A DNA stretch of 61,518 nt, from the NCBI GenBank assembly GCA_910578455.1, contig CAJTQA010000013.1, forward strand, positions 1-61,518. Reading direction: 5' to 3'. Positions 16,931-26,175 of the stretch are shown one piece after another (the stretch's first letter is position 1; each line of letters opens with the position of its first letter). The notes below the pieces were generated by a model that saw only the letters and a list, made by a program, of their open reading frames with translations, was not told the origin of the DNA and ran no database searches. Source of the DNA: an uncultured Dorea sp. Its GTDB lineage: Bacteria > Bacillota > Clostridia > Lachnospirales > Lachnospiraceae. The position numbers and the translations under genes are program-made.

Positions 16931-18244
16931 ATGAAGGAAGACTACAGAAAATTGCCTGTTGCAGAAAAACTTTCCAATGAGGAGGAAGTGGTCTGGATCA
17001 ACCCAAAGCATGTTCCGTTTGCAAAAAGCAGTCTGGACATCCATATGGCGGATATTGAGGATGCCGAAATGCGTCTGGCGAGATTTGCATCGTTTATCAT
17101 GAAGTGCTTTCCGGAGACATGTGCGGATAATGGGCTGATCGAGTCGGCATTGACTCCGATTCCGAAGATGCAGGAGGCGCTTAAAGAGGCATATGGAGCA
17201 GATATACCAGGGCAGCTGTTCCTAAAACAGGACAGCCATCTGGCAATAGCGGGTTCAGTCAAAGCAAGAGGCGGGATTTATGAGGTGCTGAAGCATACGG
17301 AGGAACTGGCATTTGAGGCAGGCCTGCTCAGACCGGAGGATGATTATGCCAGGCTGGCAGAGCCGGAGTGCAGGGAATTTTTTAGCCAGTATACGATTCA
17401 GGTAGGTTCTACAGGAAATCTGGGTCTCAGTATTGGAATTTCAAGTGCCGCAATCGGATATAAAGTGATTGTACATATGTCCGCAGATGCGAGGCAGTGG
17501 AAGAAAGATATGCTCCGGGCTCACGGCGTCATCGTGAAAGAATATGAGTCTGATTATAGTGAGGCGGTAAAAGAGGGGCGAAGGCTTTCAGACGCCGATC
17601 CGAAGAGCTATTTTGTAGATGACGAAAACTCTGTCAATCTCTTTATGGGTTATGCAGTGGCTGCCAGGAGGCTTAAGAAACAATTGGAGGACAGGGAGGT
17701 CATGGTGGACGAAGAACACCCGTTGTTTGTATATATTCCGTGCGGGGTAGGAGGTGCGCCGGGAGGCGTGACATTTGGCATGAAAGAGGTATGGGGAGAT
17801 TATGTCCACTGTTTTTTTGTTGAGCCGGTGCAGGCTCCGGCAATGCTGCTCGGCATGGTTTCCGGGCTGCACAATGATGTCTGCGTACAGGATATAGGGC
17901 TTACCGGGCTGACCCATGCGGATGGGCTGGCGGTTGGAAGACCGTCGGGGTTCGTCGGTAAGGTGATGGAGCCGCTTCTTAGTGGAGAGTTTACTTTAGC
18001 CGATAAGTGGCTGTATGAGTATATGCGGATATTTCTGGATGCAGAGGGTATTTTCCTGGAGCCAAGTGCATGTGCGGCATTTGCAGGTCCTATAAAGCTA
18101 CTTGCCCGGGAAGAGACGAGAACATATATAAAAGAGAACGGGCTTGAGGATAAGATGGATCGGGCGACCCATATTGCATGGGCAACCGGAGGCAGCCTTG
18201 TGCCGGATGACATTCGTGAGGAGTATAAAAATACTTATCTGTAA
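16931..18244 (+). CDS. dsdA: D-serine ammonia-lyase
   Basis: A 437-aa PLP enzyme that converts D-serine to pyruvate and ammonia. The ATG at 16931 follows AGGAGG; the frame remains open a little upstream. The PLP lysine lies in the SVKARGGIYEVL stretch, preceded by LFLKQDSHLAIAG. The phosphate-binding glycine loop is QVGSTGNLGLSIG. YIPCGVGGAPGGV and the late ATGGSLVP are also typical of DsdA. The length matches the family. Downstream genes (DUF819 protein, hydrolase, dipeptidase) follow closely, so it heads a probable D-amino-acid/peptide catabolic operon. Confidence 0.93.
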   Translation: MKEDYRKLPVAEKLSNEEEVVWINPKHVPFAKSSLDIHMADIEDAEMRLARFASFIMKCFPETCADNGLIESALTPIPKMQEALKEAYGADIPGQLFLKQDSHLAIAGSVKARGGIYEVLKHTEELAFEAGLLRPEDDYARLAEPECREFFSQYTIQVGSTGNLGLSIGISSAAIGYKVIVHMSADARQWKKDMLRAHGVIVKEYESDYSEAVKEGRRLSDADPKSYFVDDENSVNLFMGYAVAARRLKKQLEDREVMVDEEHPLFVYIPCGVGGAPGGVTFGMKEVWGDYVHCFFVEPVQAPAMLLGMVSGLHNDVCVQDIGLTGLTHADGLAVGRPSGFVGKVMEPLLSGEFTLADKWLYEYMRIFLDAEGIFLEPSACAAFAGPIKLLAREETRTYIKENGLEDKMDRATHIAWATGGSLVPDDIREEYKNTYL

Positions 18245-18283
18245 GGAACAAAGAGAAAAGGAAAGTACTGAAAGGAGAAATAT

Positions 18284-19525
18284 ATGTGGGGACAGATTTT
18301 TAATCTTGAGAATCCGCTTATTGGGGCGGATAATACATGGGTACTGTGGGCGGTAGTTGTGTTGGGGGCAGGCCTGGCAATCTGTCTGGAACAGCGTTAT
18401 ACGTGGGCTGCAAAAATGACGGGGGCGGTTCTTGCCCTGATCTTTGCAATTATATTATCTAACTTTGGAATTATACCGATGGAGGCATCAGTATGGGATG
18501 TGATTAACGGGTATATCGTTCCGTTTGCAATTCCGCTCCTGCTTTTACAGTGTGATATGAGGAAGATTGGGAAAGAAGCGGGGCGCATGCTGTCGATATT
18601 TTTGATCGGGGCAGTGGGAACTTGCGTGGGTGCGCTTGCGGCATATTTTGCGCTTCGCAATTTTATCCCGGAGCTTGATGCTCTTGCAGGTGTATTCACA
18701 GGCACTTATGTAGGCGGCGGCGTGAATTTTGTAGCGCTCAGCAATTCTTTCGAAGTGTCCGGAACAATGGTTTCTTCAGCGACTGTTGCAGACAATCTGT
18801 TGATGGCAATCTATATTTTTGTGTTGATTTTGGTTCCGTCAGTTGGATTTTTCCGCAGGAATTTTGTTCATCCTCATATGGATGCAATAGAGGCAAATGC
18901 AAATGAAACTCATAAGTCGGAAAAGGAGACGGATGTTGCGGCATACTGGTCAAGGAAAGAGATCTCACTTAAGGATATTGCATTTTCTGTTGCAGCGTCA
19001 TTTACAATCGTCGCGGTGGCGAATGTCGTGAGCGGGCTGTTTTCAGCAGTTATTCCGACTGATAATATAGTTCTGTCGATTCTTAATATGCTGCTTGGCA
19101 ATCTGTATCTGTGGATTACGACTATTTCTATGTGCTGTGCCACATTTGGCCACGGGTTCTTCAGCAAAATTAATGGAACGCAGGAAGTGGGAACCTACAT
19201 GATCTATCTGTTCTTCTTTGCGATTGGAATCCCAGCATCCATTCCGATGGTTTTGAAAAATTCCCCGCTGCTGCTTGTCTTTGCATTGATTATTGTTTTG
19301 GTGCATATGCTTATTTGCTTTGTGGCGGCAAAAATATTTAAGTTTACGTTGGAAGATACGATTGTGGCATCGATTGCAAATATCAGCGGGCCTACGGGAG
19401 CGGCAGCTATGGCGATTTCCAAAGGATGGACATCACTGGTTGGGCCGAGCATACTCGTGGGAACCCTGGGCTATGTCCTGGGAACATACCTCGGACTTCT
19501 TGTAGGGAGCATTTTAGGGCTGTAG
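18284..19525 (+). CDS. DUF819 family membrane protein
   Basis: A 413-aa polytopic membrane protein with about eleven hydrophobic segments, starting at an ATG preceded by AAGGAG. It resembles the DUF819 (YjcL) family: LLLLQCDMRKIGKEAGRML, GTYVGGGVNFVALS and the late ANISGPTGAAAMAISKGW. A hydrophilic cytoplasmic loop sits near residues 200-230. Members are uncharacterised but look like secondary transporters. Its position directly behind dsdA suggests, without proof, uptake of D-serine or a related amino acid or peptide. Confidence 0.85.
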   Translation: MWGQIFNLENPLIGADNTWVLWAVVVLGAGLAICLEQRYTWAAKMTGAVLALIFAIILSNFGIIPMEASVWDVINGYIVPFAIPLLLLQCDMRKIGKEAGRMLSIFLIGAVGTCVGALAAYFALRNFIPELDALAGVFTGTYVGGGVNFVALSNSFEVSGTMVSSATVADNLLMAIYIFVLILVPSVGFFRRNFVHPHMDAIEANANETHKSEKETDVAAYWSRKEISLKDIAFSVAASFTIVAVANVVSGLFSAVIPTDNIVLSILNMLLGNLYLWITTISMCCATFGHGFFSKINGTQEVGTYMIYLFFFAIGIPASIPMVLKNSPLLLVFALIIVLVHMLICFVAAKIFKFTLEDTIVASIANISGPTGAAAMAISKGWTSLVGPSILVGTLGYVLGTYLGLLVGSILGL

Positions 19526-19559
19526 CCGGGAGGCGGCAGATTGTTTTTAAAGGGTAAAT

Positions 19560-20225
19560 ATGCAGGAAAAGAAGGTTTGTATGAAAAGAAGAATTTTATG
19601 TTATGGCGATTCCAATACGTGGGGATTTAATGCTATGAATGAAAAAGTGTACGGACAGCGTTTTCCAGAGGATGTCCGATGGACAGGACGGCTTCAGACA
19701 ATTCTTGGAGATGGGTGGACAATCATTGAAGAAGGGCTGTGCGGAAGGACGACGGTATTTGATGATCCTTTGCGTGACGGGCTGAATGGGCTTAAATATT
19801 TGATTCCATGTCTTGCAAGCCATAAACCTCTTGACTATATGATCATAATGCTGGGAAGCAATGACTGCAAGGCGAGATTTTGTGCATTGCCGAAGAATAT
19901 AGCAGACGGCCTTCAGCGGCTTATTGTGACAGCAAAGCAGGCAGACGTTTGGAAAAATGAGCCCGCAGTGCTTATTGTCGCTCCCCCGCCGATTGAGGAG
20001 GGGAGCGATATTCATCCGATAGGCAGGGATATGGGGCCGTGCAGTAAAAAGTCTGAGATGCTGGCAGAAGAATTTAAGCTTTGGGCAGAGGCAGATGGAT
20101 GTGATTTTCTGGATGCCGCGTCTTTTGCAAGGATGAATCAGTACGACTATATGCATATGGATGTGGAAAGCCATGCGAAACTAGCAGAAAAAGTGGCAGA
20201 TATATTGCGTGAAAAAGTGAGGTGA
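19560..20225 (+). CDS. SGNH/GDSL hydrolase
   Basis: A 221-aa SGNH hydrolase. Block I is ILCYGDSNTWG with the nucleophile serine. Block III is IIMLGSNDCKARF (Gly/Asn oxyanion), and the C-terminal YMHMDVESHAKLA provides the Asp/His pair. It resembles acyl-CoA thioesterase or arylesterase-type members. No signal peptide is present, so intracellular. Starts at 19560 and 19581 are both possible; each has a moderate purine-rich site. The stop overlaps the start of the next gene, placing it in an operon with the dipeptidase. The substrate is unknown. Confidence 0.87.
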   Translation: MQEKKVCMKRRILCYGDSNTWGFNAMNEKVYGQRFPEDVRWTGRLQTILGDGWTIIEEGLCGRTTVFDDPLRDGLNGLKYLIPCLASHKPLDYMIIMLGSNDCKARFCALPKNIADGLQRLIVTAKQADVWKNEPAVLIVAPPPIEEGSDIHPIGRDMGPCSKKSEMLAEEFKLWAEADGCDFLDAASFARMNQYDYMHMDVESHAKLAEKVADILREKVR

Positions 20226-21223
20226 AAGAGATCGTGAATCTTTATGATGCACACGGGGACATATGGTATGATGTGCTTTGGCACAGCGAGATGGGCGAAA
20301 GGGATATTTTTCGAAAATATCAACTGCCGAAGTTTAAGAAAGGCGGCGTGTTTGGCGGAACTTTCGTAATGTGGATCGATCCGCCCTATGACAAAAATCC
20401 GGAGAAACGAATCAGGCAGATTGAAAACGCAGTACGTCAGGAGCTTTTGGATGCATCTGATATCCTGAATATTGTAAAAAGATTTGAGGATTTTGAAAGA
20501 GGAACAAAGGCGGGAAAGATTAATGTTCTGATGGGGTTGGAGGGATTGTCCCATATCGGGGAGGATATTGACCGGATTAATTATTACTATGACGAGTTTT
20601 CCGTGCGGACAATGATGCTGACTTGGAATGAGGAAAACGCCCTTGCCTCAGGATGGCCGGGAGATCAGGAGAGAGGATTGACGGATAAAGGGAAAGAGGC
20701 GGTTACCCGAATGAAGGAGCTGGGAATCGTCCTGGACGTATCTCACCTGAATGATAAGGGCTTTTGGGATGTGATTGAATTGGCGGACGGGCATCCGGTG
20801 ATTGCATCTCACAGCAATGTAAGAGCAATCTCTCCTCACGGGCGAAATTTGACGGATGATATGATCAAAGCATTGGCGGCATCGGGTGGTGTTATCGGGA
20901 TGAACCGGCAGGAGACATTCACCAGTTTTAACGGCGCGAAGAAATCTGTCGCAGGTTTGGTGGATCATGTAGACTATATTGTAGATCTGGCAGGAATTGA
21001 CCATGTAGGATGCGGCTTTGATTTTGAAGATTATGTGCAATCGGATTCCCTGATTAAAAACGGGGTGGACAATAATGATACGTCAGGTATTGAGGGTCTT
21101 CAAAGTGCGGCGGACTGCCAGAACTTTCTGGAGGAATTGAAGAGGAGAGGCTACAGTGATGAGGACATAGAGAAAGTGGCGTACAAAAATTTCTACAGAG
21201 TTTACAGACAGGTTTTAACTTAA
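20222..21223 (+). CDS. Membrane dipeptidase (peptidase M19)
   Basis: A 333-aa zinc dipeptidase of the renal dipeptidase family. Metal ligands are seen in LYDAHGDIWYD (His-x-Asp), LMGLEGLSH (bridging Glu), DVSHLNDKGFWDV and ASHSNVRAISPHGRNL, with a late GFDFED. These enzymes tolerate a D-residue at the C-terminal position, which fits the neighbouring D-serine lyase. GTG starts at 20222 (overlapping the upstream stop) and 20234 are both possible. No signal peptide is present, so it acts on imported dipeptides. Confidence 0.9.
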   Translation: MKEIVNLYDAHGDIWYDVLWHSEMGERDIFRKYQLPKFKKGGVFGGTFVMWIDPPYDKNPEKRIRQIENAVRQELLDASDILNIVKRFEDFERGTKAGKINVLMGLEGLSHIGEDIDRINYYYDEFSVRTMMLTWNEENALASGWPGDQERGLTDKGKEAVTRMKELGIVLDVSHLNDKGFWDVIELADGHPVIASHSNVRAISPHGRNLTDDMIKALAASGGVIGMNRQETFTSFNGAKKSVAGLVDHVDYIVDLAGIDHVGCGFDFEDYVQSDSLIKNGVDNNDTSGIEGLQSAADCQNFLEELKRRGYSDEDIEKVAYKNFYRVYRQVLT

Positions 21224-21239
21224 AGCCTATTCTATGAAA

Positions 21240-21280
21240 GGTCTCATTTAAGTGGTTTTTAGGATCGCTTAAGTGAGACC
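21240..21280. other. Inverted repeat downstream of the dipeptidase
   Basis: Arms at 21240-21254 and 21266-21280 pair over 15 positions with two G-U pairs in RNA and an 11-base loop. No T-run follows on the plus strand, so it may be an mRNA 3' end stabiliser or weak terminator. The remaining bases up to greA hold nothing else I can recognise. Confidence 0.4.
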
Positions 21281-21478
21281 GTGTATCTGATAAATCGGGC
21301 AGTTTCTTGCCGAAAATCTCACCGATAAACCGAAAATATTTCCATAGAAGAATTCTATGCTTTTTTGGCAGGGATATTTGTGCTAATATAGAAAATGAAC
21401 ATTAAATTTTAAATATTATTATATTTATATGGGAAAGCAGTTTAATCTAGTTGACTATATGAGGCGCAGGAGGATAAT

Positions 21479-21982
21479 ATGGGAGAGCAGCTCACGAAAA
21501 GCGATGTGGAGAAAATTAAGGAAGAGATTGAGTACCGGAAACTTGTAGTCCGAAAGCGGGAGCTTGAGGCTGTGAAAGAGGCGAGGGCCCAGGGCGACCT
21601 AAGCGAAAACTTTGAATATAAGGCTGCAAAACAGGATAAAAACCGCAATGAAAGCCGTATCCGCTACCTGGAAAAGATGTTGAAGCATGCCCGGATCGTG
21701 TCAGACGATTCCAAGGACGACGAGGTTGGAATCAATAATACGGTGACGGTGTATTTTGAGGAAGATGACGAGACGGAAACCTACCGTCTGGTGACAAGCG
21801 TCCGGGGGAATTCCATGCAGGGGCTTATCAGCATAGAGTCTCCTATGGGGAAGGCGATACGGGGCCATAAAGAAGGAGACAGGGTGCTTGTGAAGACAAA
21901 TGGAGATAACGGCTACTATGTGGTGATCAGGGAGATTGTGAAGACTATGGATGATTCCCAGGATACACTGCGAAGGTACTAG
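21479..21982 (+). CDS. greA: Transcription elongation factor GreA-family protein
   Basis: A 167-aa Gre factor. The N-terminal coiled coil carries the acidic tip in the stretch KEARAQGDLSENFEYKAAK, the GreA signature that reaches into the RNA polymerase secondary channel to stimulate transcript cleavage. The C-terminal FKBP-like domain includes SIESPMGKAIRGHKEGD. The ATG at 21479 follows CAGGAGG. The strong DLSENFEY motif supports an active GreA rather than a Gre-like antagonist, though a genome may encode a second copy elsewhere. Confidence 0.92.
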   Translation: MGEQLTKSDVEKIKEEIEYRKLVVRKRELEAVKEARAQGDLSENFEYKAAKQDKNRNESRIRYLEKMLKHARIVSDDSKDDEVGINNTVTVYFEEDDETETYRLVTSVRGNSMQGLISIESPMGKAIRGHKEGDRVLVKTNGDNGYYVVIREIVKTMDDSQDTLRRY

Positions 21983-22147
21983 AAACTAAAAATTTAAAGC
22001 CAATGTAAATGACAGGCGTTAGAGAGATTTGAGCGGCAGCGTGCTTGAAATGCCGTGGGTTATTATATATAATGAAAGCGGTAAAATATTTTTTGAGATG
22101 AGCCTGGAATTTGCCGATAATTTTAAGATACTAAAAGGAGAAAAAGG

Positions 22148-22825
22148 ATGCTTGGAGATACACAGGGAAGAAAGATTGACAGATATGTGCCGGATTATGT
22201 GGTTTTTGATCTGGAGACGACGGGAGTCAGCTGCGTGACGGACAGGGTGATTGAGATTTCTGCCGTCAAGGTCCAGGGGAAGAAGATCGTGGATAAGTTC
22301 TCTATGCTGGTAAACCCGGAGATGAAGATTCCTTTCCGGGCATCCCAAGTCAACCACATCTATGACGATATGGTGAAGGATGCCCCTGTGTTTGAAAAAG
22401 CGCTGGCGGATTTTGATGCGTTTATCGGAGATATGGTTCTGGTGGGGCACAATATCCATACGTTTGACATGAAGTTTATCCAGAGGGATGCGAGGGCCTA
22501 CTGGGGAAAGACATTTGCCAATAGCTACATAGACACTCTGGTTCTTGCAAGGAAGTGCCTGCCGCAGCTTTCCGGCTATAAGCTTACGGATCTGGCGGCG
22601 CATTATTGCATCTGTTCGGACGGAGCTCACCGTGCCCTTGCGGACTGCGGCATGAACCAGAAAGTATTTGAACGGCTGGGGGAGGCGTTAAAGTCTCCGG
22701 CGATTCGGAAAAATATAAAAGTGTGCCCCAGGTGCGGGCAGATGCTTGTGAGGCGGAAAGGGAAGTTCGGTGAGTTCTGGGGATGCGGCGGATATCCGGG
22801 CTGCAGATATACGGAGAATGTGTAA
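22148..22825 (+). CDS. DnaQ-like 3'-5' exonuclease with C-terminal zinc ribbon
   Basis: A 225-aa protein with two parts. Residues about 15-180 are a DEDDh exonuclease: FDLETTGVSCVTDRVIEISA (Exo I), VGHNIHTFDMKFIQ (Exo II) and the late HRALADCGM (Exo III His/Asp). Residues about 192-225 are a four-cysteine ribbon, CPRCGQM-N15-CGGYPGCRY in style, like the C-terminal zinc fingers of topoisomerase I that bind single-stranded DNA. The combination suggests a stand-alone nuclease for DNA repair or end-trimming. The start follows AAAAGGAG-like sequence. It is monocistronic as far as can be seen. Confidence 0.88.
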   Translation: MLGDTQGRKIDRYVPDYVVFDLETTGVSCVTDRVIEISAVKVQGKKIVDKFSMLVNPEMKIPFRASQVNHIYDDMVKDAPVFEKALADFDAFIGDMVLVGHNIHTFDMKFIQRDARAYWGKTFANSYIDTLVLARKCLPQLSGYKLTDLAAHYCICSDGAHRALADCGMNQKVFERLGEALKSPAIRKNIKVCPRCGQMLVRRKGKFGEFWGCGGYPGCRYTENV

Positions 22826-22889
22826 GAGATGCCTTTTGTATGTGTAGGATATTAGAATTATTAATTTGAGGAAGTAGAGGATTTTGGGT

Positions 22890-24035
22890 ATGCTGTTAAT
22901 TAAAAATGCAGAGGTTTATGCGCCGGAATATTTAGGGAGAAAGGATGTCCTTGCCTGTAATGGAAAGATAGAGTGCGTGGAGGATTCCATCGGGGAGCTG
23001 CCGGTTGCGTGCGACGTGGCAGATGCAGAGGGGAAGATGCTTATCCCGGGGCTTATCGACCAGCATGTGCATGTGACGGGCGGCGGTGGCGAGGGAAGTT
23101 TTTGCACCCGCACCCCGGAGCTTGAGGTATCGGAGCTTGTGAGAGGCGGCATCACGACGGTAGTGGGGCTGCTGGGAACAGACGGGATTACGAGGAGCGT
23201 GGAGAATCTTTATGCGAAGACGGCAGCCCTTAATGAGGAGGGCGTGACAGCGTATATGATGACGGGAGCTTACGGCTATCCGTCGCCGACGATTACCGGG
23301 GCCGCAGACAGGGATGTGGTGTTTATAAAGGAAGTGCTGGGGTTAAAGCTCGCGATATCCGACCACCGCGCCCCGAACATTACCGTGCGGGAACTGATAC
23401 AATGTGCAGGAAAAGTGCGGGTTGCAGGGATGCTTTCGGGAAAACCGGGGGTGGTGATCCTTCATATGGGAGATGAGAAGTCGGGCTTGAAACCAGTGCT
23501 TGAGGCTCTTGAGGAAGGTTCTGTTCCCATCCGGATTTTCCGTCCTACCCATGTCAACCGTAATGGGCGGTTATTGGAGGAGGGGTATGATTTTCTGGAA
23601 AAGGGAGGATATATCGATCTGACCTGCGGGATCAGCAAAGACGCTGCTCCGGGGAACTGCATCGCTGAGGCGATTAAACGCGGCATCCCGCTTGACCATA
23701 TCACTGTAAGCTCTGACGGGCACGGGAGCTGGTCTAATTATGCGGAGGACGGAACGCTCATAGAGATGGGAGTTTCCGGGGTGGACGCCCTTTTCAGGGA
23801 GCTGACCCGCATGGTAACGGAGCTTGGGATGCCGCTGGAGGATGCCCTGCCCTACATGACAAGCCAGGTGGCGGAGTGCCTTGGCCTGTTTCCGAAGAAG
23901 GGCTGCATACGGAAAGGAGCGGATGCAGATATGCTTCTTCTGGGAAAGGATATGTCTCTCGATAGTTTCATTGCCCGGGGGCAGATATTTATGCGGGGCG
24001 GTGAAGTAATCCGAAAGGGAACTTACGAAAAGTAA
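22890..24035 (+). CDS. iadA: Beta-aspartyl-peptidase (isoaspartyl dipeptidase)
   Basis: A 381-aa amidohydrolase of family M38 that cleaves isoaspartyl dipeptides from damaged proteins. The metal site is GLIDQHVHVTGGGGEGSF (His-x-His). Further signatures are VRGGITTVVGLLGTDG, ILHMGDEKSG, RPTHVNR and SSDGHGSWSNY (the late metal Asp). The ATG at 22890 with TAGAGG nine bases upstream is preferred to a TTG at 22884. The length is typical. It is likely monocistronic, ending at a strong terminator. Confidence 0.92.
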   Translation: MLLIKNAEVYAPEYLGRKDVLACNGKIECVEDSIGELPVACDVADAEGKMLIPGLIDQHVHVTGGGGEGSFCTRTPELEVSELVRGGITTVVGLLGTDGITRSVENLYAKTAALNEEGVTAYMMTGAYGYPSPTITGAADRDVVFIKEVLGLKLAISDHRAPNITVRELIQCAGKVRVAGMLSGKPGVVILHMGDEKSGLKPVLEALEEGSVPIRIFRPTHVNRNGRLLEEGYDFLEKGGYIDLTCGISKDAAPGNCIAEAIKRGIPLDHITVSSDGHGSWSNYAEDGTLIEMGVSGVDALFRELTRMVTELGMPLEDALPYMTSQVAECLGLFPKKGCIRKGADADMLLLGKDMSLDSFIARGQIFMRGGEVIRKGTYEK

Positions 24036-24068
24036 AAAATTGAAACGGCTATAATATGTGGATAAAAA

Positions 24069-24107
24069 AGACAGCCCGTGCATGTTTAATGCACAGGGCT
24101 GTTTTTA
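24069..24107. terminator. Bidirectional terminator between iadA and the DegT-like gene
   Basis: The arms ACAGCCC-GTGCAT and ATGCAC-AGGGCTGT (about 24071-24102) form a stem with one bulged base. It has an A-run on the left and a T-run on the right, so it can stop transcription from both convergent genes. Confidence 0.75.
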
Positions 24108-24149
24108 CACGTTTGCTCAGAGCTGAAGCCAGTTGATTTTTGCCTGATC

Positions 24150-25211
24150 TCATTTTCGGAGGGCGAAATCCCTGAATACTTCAACGACGCGTTCCATATC
24201 CGCGATGTCAAACCGCTGGTCGCAGCTTATGGACATGACATGGGCGTAGATGTACTGTGCGCCTGGATATTTTTCGATCTCGATAAAGGGCGGCACCGGC
24301 CAGTATACTTTCGGCGGGATGCGGCTGTCTGCAAGATGTTTCATCAGCGCGTCTCTGCCGTCAACAAGAAATGGGAAGAACATGGGGCATACGTCATCCG
24401 GCAGCCCGGTAAAGACCGGACGAACCGCCGGGTTTTCCGGCAAGTTCTTGAGGAGGTATGCGAAGTTCTCCCTCCGTTTTCTGATGGATTCATCGAGGGG
24501 ATAGTGCAGGATGGTTTTGAAGGATTCTTCGTCGCCTGCCTGCATGTCAAAGATTTCCCGGAGCATGAACTCTGCTTTCCAGAAAGCATCGGCGCTTTCC
24601 TTGTTGAGGGATTCGTCGCCCGTAAGCTCGTATTTTTCCCGCTTGCCGAGAGCAGTGCGGCGGATGCCAAGATGAACTTCATCTGCCGGGATGGGGGAGA
24701 CGCTGAATTTCCCGCTGCGCTTGACGGCAAGGCCGCCGGAGGCGACGCCCATCCATTTGCGGAGGCTCACGGCCAGATAATCCGTCTCCGGACATGCGGG
24801 GGAAAATGCGGTGTGGGTCATATCCTGCATGACGACGACATTATTCCGGCGGCATTTTTTCACAAATTCGATGTCAAAGGCAGAGAAACCGTAATAGCCG
24901 CAGATCATAAGGAAACTGATTTTTGGAATCAGGTTTTCATCGAACTTGGGAGTTAGGCTGTGGTCAAAATCGTAGTAAAAGATTTCATAGCCAGCCTTGA
25001 CAAAGCAGCCGCTCACGGTCTCGCAGGTGTATGCGGGGAGATAGGCAGCCCGTTTCTGGTCTGTCTTCATGATGTCTCTGAGGCAGAGGTAGATAGCGCA
25101 TCTCCCGGACATAAGGTGAAGGATGTCGTCCGCGCCCGGGCACATCCTGCTGACATAGTTGTTTTCTTCTTCCGGAAGAGAAGAGTAAGGGAAAAATCCT
25201 CCGATTTCCAT
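24150..25211 (-). CDS. DegT/DnrJ-like PLP-dependent protein
   Basis: A 353-aa protein resembling the DegT/DnrJ/EryC1 aminotransferase fold. It has HLMSGRCAIYLCLRD near residues 31-45, YLPAYTCETVSGCFVKAGYE (PLP phosphate region), VVVMQDMTHTAF with the PLP ring Asp, and YLAVSLRKWMGVASGG, where the Lys would be the Schiff-base residue. The C-terminal half is divergent from sugar aminotransferases. There is no sugar-biosynthesis neighbourhood, so the substrate is unknown. The RpiR gene lies upstream on the same strand, about 60 bp away, and they could be co-transcribed. Confidence 0.7.
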   Translation of the reverse strand: MEIGGFFPYSSLPEEENNYVSRMCPGADDILHLMSGRCAIYLCLRDIMKTDQKRAAYLPAYTCETVSGCFVKAGYEIFYYDFDHSLTPKFDENLIPKISFLMICGYYGFSAFDIEFVKKCRRNNVVVMQDMTHTAFSPACPETDYLAVSLRKWMGVASGGLAVKRSGKFSVSPIPADEVHLGIRRTALGKREKYELTGDESLNKESADAFWKAEFMLREIFDMQAGDEESFKTILHYPLDESIRKRRENFAYLLKNLPENPAVRPVFTGLPDDVCPMFFPFLVDGRDALMKHLADSRIPPKVYWPVPPFIEIEKYPGAQYIYAHVMSISCDQRFDIADMERVVEVFRDFALRK

Positions 25212-25273
25212 AAAAGTGTCCTCCTTAGTAATTTGATTTTGATATATGATAACCTTTGCGTTACAGTTCTCTG

Positions 25274-26116
25274 TCAGGATGACAGGGTGTCTTTGAATTC
25301 TTCAATCTCTGAGGGAGCTACATTGTCTATGACCAGGCAGGAGGCTAAAAGGTTCAGCACAGCCATGGGGAGCGCCAGGGAGTTGTAGAAGAATTTTGTC
25401 TGCCCAGGGCAGATAAGAAGATGATCGCCGTATTTTGCAACCGGGGAGGTATCGCTGTCTGTGATGGCAAGGATCGGGATGCCAAGTTCGGATATTTTCC
25501 TGGCGATATTGCCGATGGGGAAAAAATAGCGCGGGAAGGAGAAAAGGATGGCGAGGTCTCCATCTGTAAGGTTTTGCAGATGGAGCTGCGTCTCCTCGAG
25601 ATTTCCCAGATCCACAAGGGTTGCATTAAAATAAAGAATCTGCAGGCGCGATTCTAAAAACTGCCCCATGATCTTAGACAGGTCGTGGGCAAAGATATAG
25701 ATTCTTCGGCTCTTTCGTATCTGGTCTGCAATCCGGGTGATATTATTCAGGCGGATGCTGGAATAATACTCCGTCAGGGAACCGACTTCTTCCCCGAAAA
25801 TCTCCGAAAGAAGCGATTCCTTCTCGGACGCGCTGCCGGTGGACAGCTTCGGGGGGATATAGTGGGCTGAGGAGACAAGCTTGATCATTGTCTGGGTGTG
25901 GTCCCGGAATTCATTTTTCAGCTCCAGGAAACTGGCGCAGCCCATCTTCTGGCAGAACCGGAGAAGTGTCACCTCACATGCGGAAGTGTTCTGGCTCAAC
26001 TGGGCGAGGGTTATGTAGCAGATGTCCTCCGGGTTGGCGATTAAGTAGTCGGCGATGGATTTCTGCTTTTTTGTCAGGTCAGGATAGGCGGCGCGTATGC
26101 GTTCGATAATGTCCAT
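25274..26116 (-). CDS. MurR/RpiR-family transcriptional regulator
   Basis: A 280-aa regulator. The N-terminal HTH (about 1-75) contains YPDLTKKQKSIADYLIAN, TLAQLSQNTSACEVTLLRFC and GCASFLELKNEFR. The C-terminal SIS domain (about 120-250) shows IYIFAHDLSKIMGQFLESRL, DLAILFSFPRYFFP and GIPILAITDSDTSPVAK, although the usual serine-rich sugar-phosphate loop is weak. The start is the ATG at 26116; an upstream in-frame codon at 26122 is possible. It is divergent from the symporter/creatininase operon, across a region with three similar palindromes it probably binds. Confidence 0.88.
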   Translation of the reverse strand: MDIIERIRAAYPDLTKKQKSIADYLIANPEDICYITLAQLSQNTSACEVTLLRFCQKMGCASFLELKNEFRDHTQTMIKLVSSAHYIPPKLSTGSASEKESLLSEIFGEEVGSLTEYYSSIRLNNITRIADQIRKSRRIYIFAHDLSKIMGQFLESRLQILYFNATLVDLGNLEETQLHLQNLTDGDLAILFSFPRYFFPIGNIARKISELGIPILAITDSDTSPVAKYGDHLLICPGQTKFFYNSLALPMAVLNLLASCLVIDNVAPSEIEEFKDTLSS

Positions 26117-26175
26117 TTTCAATCCCCGTTCTTTCTGAAAATATAATTGTTTTTGTTTATTTTGAACAAAAATAA

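Noticed and set aside
24240..24956. 238-aa plus-strand frame opposite the DegT-like gene
   Set aside because: Antisense shadow; the minus-strand frame has PLP-enzyme motifs and a ribosome binding site.
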